DNA of 50,403 bases, from contig URYH01000005.1 of NCBI GenBank assembly GCA_900552105.1, forward strand, positions 1 through 50,403, read 5' to 3'. The notes under the pieces are model-generated. The model did not search any database, was not told the origin of the DNA, and saw only the letters and a program-made list of their open reading frames with translations. Below, one piece after another: positions 48,801-50,403 of this stretch (position 1 is its first letter; each line of letters begins with the position of its first letter). The translations under genes and the position numbers were made by a program. This DNA is from an uncultured Eubacteriales bacterium. GTDB taxonomy: Bacteria; Bacillota; Clostridia; Christensenellales; UBA1242.

Positions 48801-48829
48801 GTTTTGTCGAAATAACCCGTCGACAAAAC
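48801..48829 (+). other. Hairpin with AACCC loop after fusA
   Basis: GTTTTGTCGA (48801-48810), loop AATAACCCG, TCGACAAAAC (48820-48829): a perfect 10-bp stem. No T-run follows, so it is not a standard terminator. Three more hairpins with AACCC loops follow tuf. Confidence 0.75.
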
Positions 48830-48868
48830 AAAACCCTTTCAATAAAAATAAAAATGCATGAAATCATT

Positions 48869-48896
48869 TTGAAAAATAAATGTTTTATGCTAGAAT
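48869..48896 (+). promoter_or_regulatory. Promoter of tuf
   Basis: TTGAAA (48869-48874), 16-nt spacer, TAGAAT (48891-48896), about 50 nt before the start. Confidence 0.65.
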
Positions 48897-48949
48897 TTCA
48901 TTGTTAAAGTGAAATTCAAATCACAAAAATTTTAAAGGAGATTAAAAAA

Positions 48950-50152
48950 ATGGCAAAAGCAAAATTTGACAGATCTTTACCTCACGTTAACGTTGGAACA
49001 ATCGGACACGTTGACCATGGTAAAACAACTCTTACAGCAGCAATTTGTCGTTATTGCTCAATGCTTGGAAAAGCTGATTCAATGAAATATGATGAAATTG
49101 ATAAAGCTCCAGAAGAAAAAGCAAGAGGAATCACGATTAACACTGCTCACGTTGAGTATAAAACTGACAAACGTCACTACGCTCACGTTGACTGCCCAGG
49201 GCACGCTGACTATGTTAAAAACATGATCACAGGTGCTGCTCAAATGGACGGCGCAATCTTGGTTGTTTCAGCAGCAGACGGACCTATGCCTCAAACAAGA
49301 GAGCACATCTTGCTCGCTCGTCAGGTTGGTGTTCCATACATTGTTGTATTCATGAACAAAGTTGACCAAGTTGATGATCCAGAACTTTTGGATCTCGTTG
49401 AAATGGAAATCAGAGACCTTCTCACAACATACGATTTCCCAGGAGACACAACTCCAATTATCAAAGGTTCAGCTCTCAAAGCAAATGAAGCTTGCGATGC
49501 AAACGACCTTTCAAGCCCATGGCTCAAACCAATTCAAGAACTTCTTGACACACTTGATGCTTATATTCCAGAACCAAAAAGAGCAACAGACCAACCTTTC
49601 CTTATGCCAGTTGAAGACGTCTTCACAATCACAGGACGTGGAACAGTTGCAACAGGAAGAGTTGAACGTGGCGTAGTTAAAATGAACGACACAGTTGAAA
49701 TCGTTGGAATGGGAGCAAAGAAACAAACAGTTGTTACTGGCGTTGAAATGTTCAGAAAACTTCTTGATGAAGCTCAAGCAGGTGATAACGTTGGACTTCT
49801 TCTTCGTGGAATCCAAAGAAACGAAATCGAACGTGGACAAGTTCTCTGCAAACCAGGTTCAATCCACCCACACACAAAATTCACTGCTCAAGTTTACGTT
49901 CTTAAGAAAGAAGAAGGCGGACGTCATACTCCATTCTTCAATGGTTACAGACCTCAATTCTACTTCAGAACAACAGACGTTACCGGAACAATCGAACTTG
50001 AAAAAGGCGTTGAAATGGTTATGCCTGGCGACAACGTTACAATGACAATTGAACTTATTACTCCAATTGCTATTGAACAAGGACTTCGTTTCGCTATCCG
50101 TGAAGGTGGCAGAACAGTTGGTTCAGGTGTTGTTGCTTCAATCATTGAGTAA
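48950..50152 (+). CDS. tuf: Elongation factor Tu
   Basis: GTPase delivering aminoacyl-tRNA to the ribosome. The 400-residue protein has the P-loop GHVDHGKT (19-26), the switch I RGITINTAH, DCPGHADYV, and NKVD motifs, and ends GRTVGSGVVASIIE, the canonical EF-Tu C-terminus. AAAGGAG precedes the ATG. It likely has its own promoter as well as readthrough from fusA, and a terminator follows the three hairpins. Confidence 0.99.
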   Translation: MAKAKFDRSLPHVNVGTIGHVDHGKTTLTAAICRYCSMLGKADSMKYDEIDKAPEEKARGITINTAHVEYKTDKRHYAHVDCPGHADYVKNMITGAAQMDGAILVVSAADGPMPQTREHILLARQVGVPYIVVFMNKVDQVDDPELLDLVEMEIRDLLTTYDFPGDTTPIIKGSALKANEACDANDLSSPWLKPIQELLDTLDAYIPEPKRATDQPFLMPVEDVFTITGRGTVATGRVERGVVKMNDTVEIVGMGAKKQTVVTGVEMFRKLLDEAQAGDNVGLLLRGIQRNEIERGQVLCKPGSIHPHTKFTAQVYVLKKEEGGRHTPFFNGYRPQFYFRTTDVTGTIELEKGVEMVMPGDNVTMTIELITPIAIEQGLRFAIREGGRTVGSGVVASIIE

Positions 50153-50167
50153 TCAGATTAAATTTAA

Positions 50168-50210
50168 ATGATGATATAACCCAATCATCATTGCGACCAA
50201 CCCATCGCAA
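50168..50210 (+). other. Two tandem hairpins with AACCC loops after tuf
   Basis: Hairpin 1: ATGATGAT, loop ATAACCCA, ATCATCAT (50168-50191). Hairpin 2: TTGCGA, loop CCAACCCA, TCGCAA (50191-50210). The stems differ in sequence while the loop core AACCCA is kept. Confidence 0.75.
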
Positions 50211-50220
50211 ATTAAATATA

Positions 50221-50254
50221 AAATCCGCAGATTAACCCACTGCGGATTTTTTTT
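50221..50254 (+). terminator. Terminator of tuf with AACCC loop
   Basis: AAATCCGCAG (50221-50230), loop ATTAACCCA, CTGCGGATTT (50240-50249), then a T-run. The fourth hairpin of the AACCC series. Confidence 0.92.
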
Positions 50255-50329
50255 GCTTTATAAACTTAGTGTGTGCGATGCAAATAAGAAAAGAACACAA
50301 AGCAATTGATTTTCATATATAACAACATA

Positions 50330-50403
50330 ATGGAAAATAATGCATATAATGATTTTCAAATTTTTTCGCCGCAAGTTATGGAACAGCTTGCGCGTGCATA
50401 TTT
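50330..50403 (+). CDS. Start of an unidentified gene, cut by the window end
   Basis: An open frame from the ATG at 50330 (MENNAYNDFQIFSPQVMEQL) runs off the end. TATAAC (50318-50323) lies 6 nt before the ATG and there is no Shine-Dalgarno, the same arrangement as at dusB and the MarR-like gene. Only about 24 residues are visible, too few to name. Confidence 0.45.
   Translation, partial: MENNAYNDFQIFSPQVMEQLARAY

Overview
The window is about 50 kb of an AT-rich, low-GC Gram-positive chromosome, most likely an uncultured member of the Bacillota (Clostridia-like). Evidence: the dnaX-ybaB-recR block, a DUF1385/prmC-prfA block, rpsL-rpsG-fusA-tuf order, the sporulation-type genes spoVG, yabP and yabQ, a SpoVB-like flippase, tRNAs very like Bacillus tRNA-Glu and elongator tRNA-Met, and frequent AGGAGG-type ribosome binding sites with occasional TTG/GTG starts. 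TGA is used as a stop, so the code is standard. Taxonomy below class is not readable from the sequence.

Layout. 1-7.3 kb: gpmI, a lipoprotein, then dnaX (with an A9 slippage site that splits it into gamma- and tau-length products), ybaB, recR and argS. 7.3-13.7 kb: an accessory cassette, more AT-rich than its flanks, centred on tryptophan aminoacylation. It holds a histidine-decarboxylase-like PLP enzyme, a full-length TrpRS homologue that has lost both ATP-binding signatures, a second TrpRS/TyrRS-like protein with altered signatures, an intact TrpRS, a tRNA-Trp(CCA) gene directly behind a perfect 12-bp palindrome, and a radical SAM enzyme. This is the strongest candidate for an undescribed system: probably a tRNA-Trp- or Trp-adenylate-linked pathway to a modified amine or amino acid, or a self-resistance arrangement. 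13.7-14.7 kb: a tRNA locus (Met, Glu on minus; fMet on plus) with duplicated flanks and tRNA-like debris. 14.7-19 kb: a PUA/EVE-like protein and secA. 19-22.6 kb: a large GLUG-repeat surface protein. 22.7-27 kb: prfA, a DUF1385-PrmC fusion, murC. 27-34 kb: lipoprotein, rpmE, spoVG, hypothetical genes, a SpoVB-like flippase, HU. 34-37 kb: dusB-pgk-tpiA. 37-42 kb: rplI, a DUF1540-like protein, and the operon recD2-comFC-yabP-yabQ-divIC. 42-45 kb: a MarR-like regulator, a hypothetical protein and tandem paralogous membrane-anchored proteins. 45-50.4 kb: rpsL-rpsG-fusA-tuf and the start of one more gene.

Non-coding structure is rich. A modular repeat of about 300 bp occurs four times, each copy carrying an 83-nt nested hairpin with compensatory changes. 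A second element family has a conserved apex (GTCATTTAGG...CTAAACTCC) on different paired stems. Four hairpins with AACCC loops flank tuf. At least five genes have a -10 element ending 5-6 nt before the start codon and no Shine-Dalgarno, which points to leaderless transcripts.
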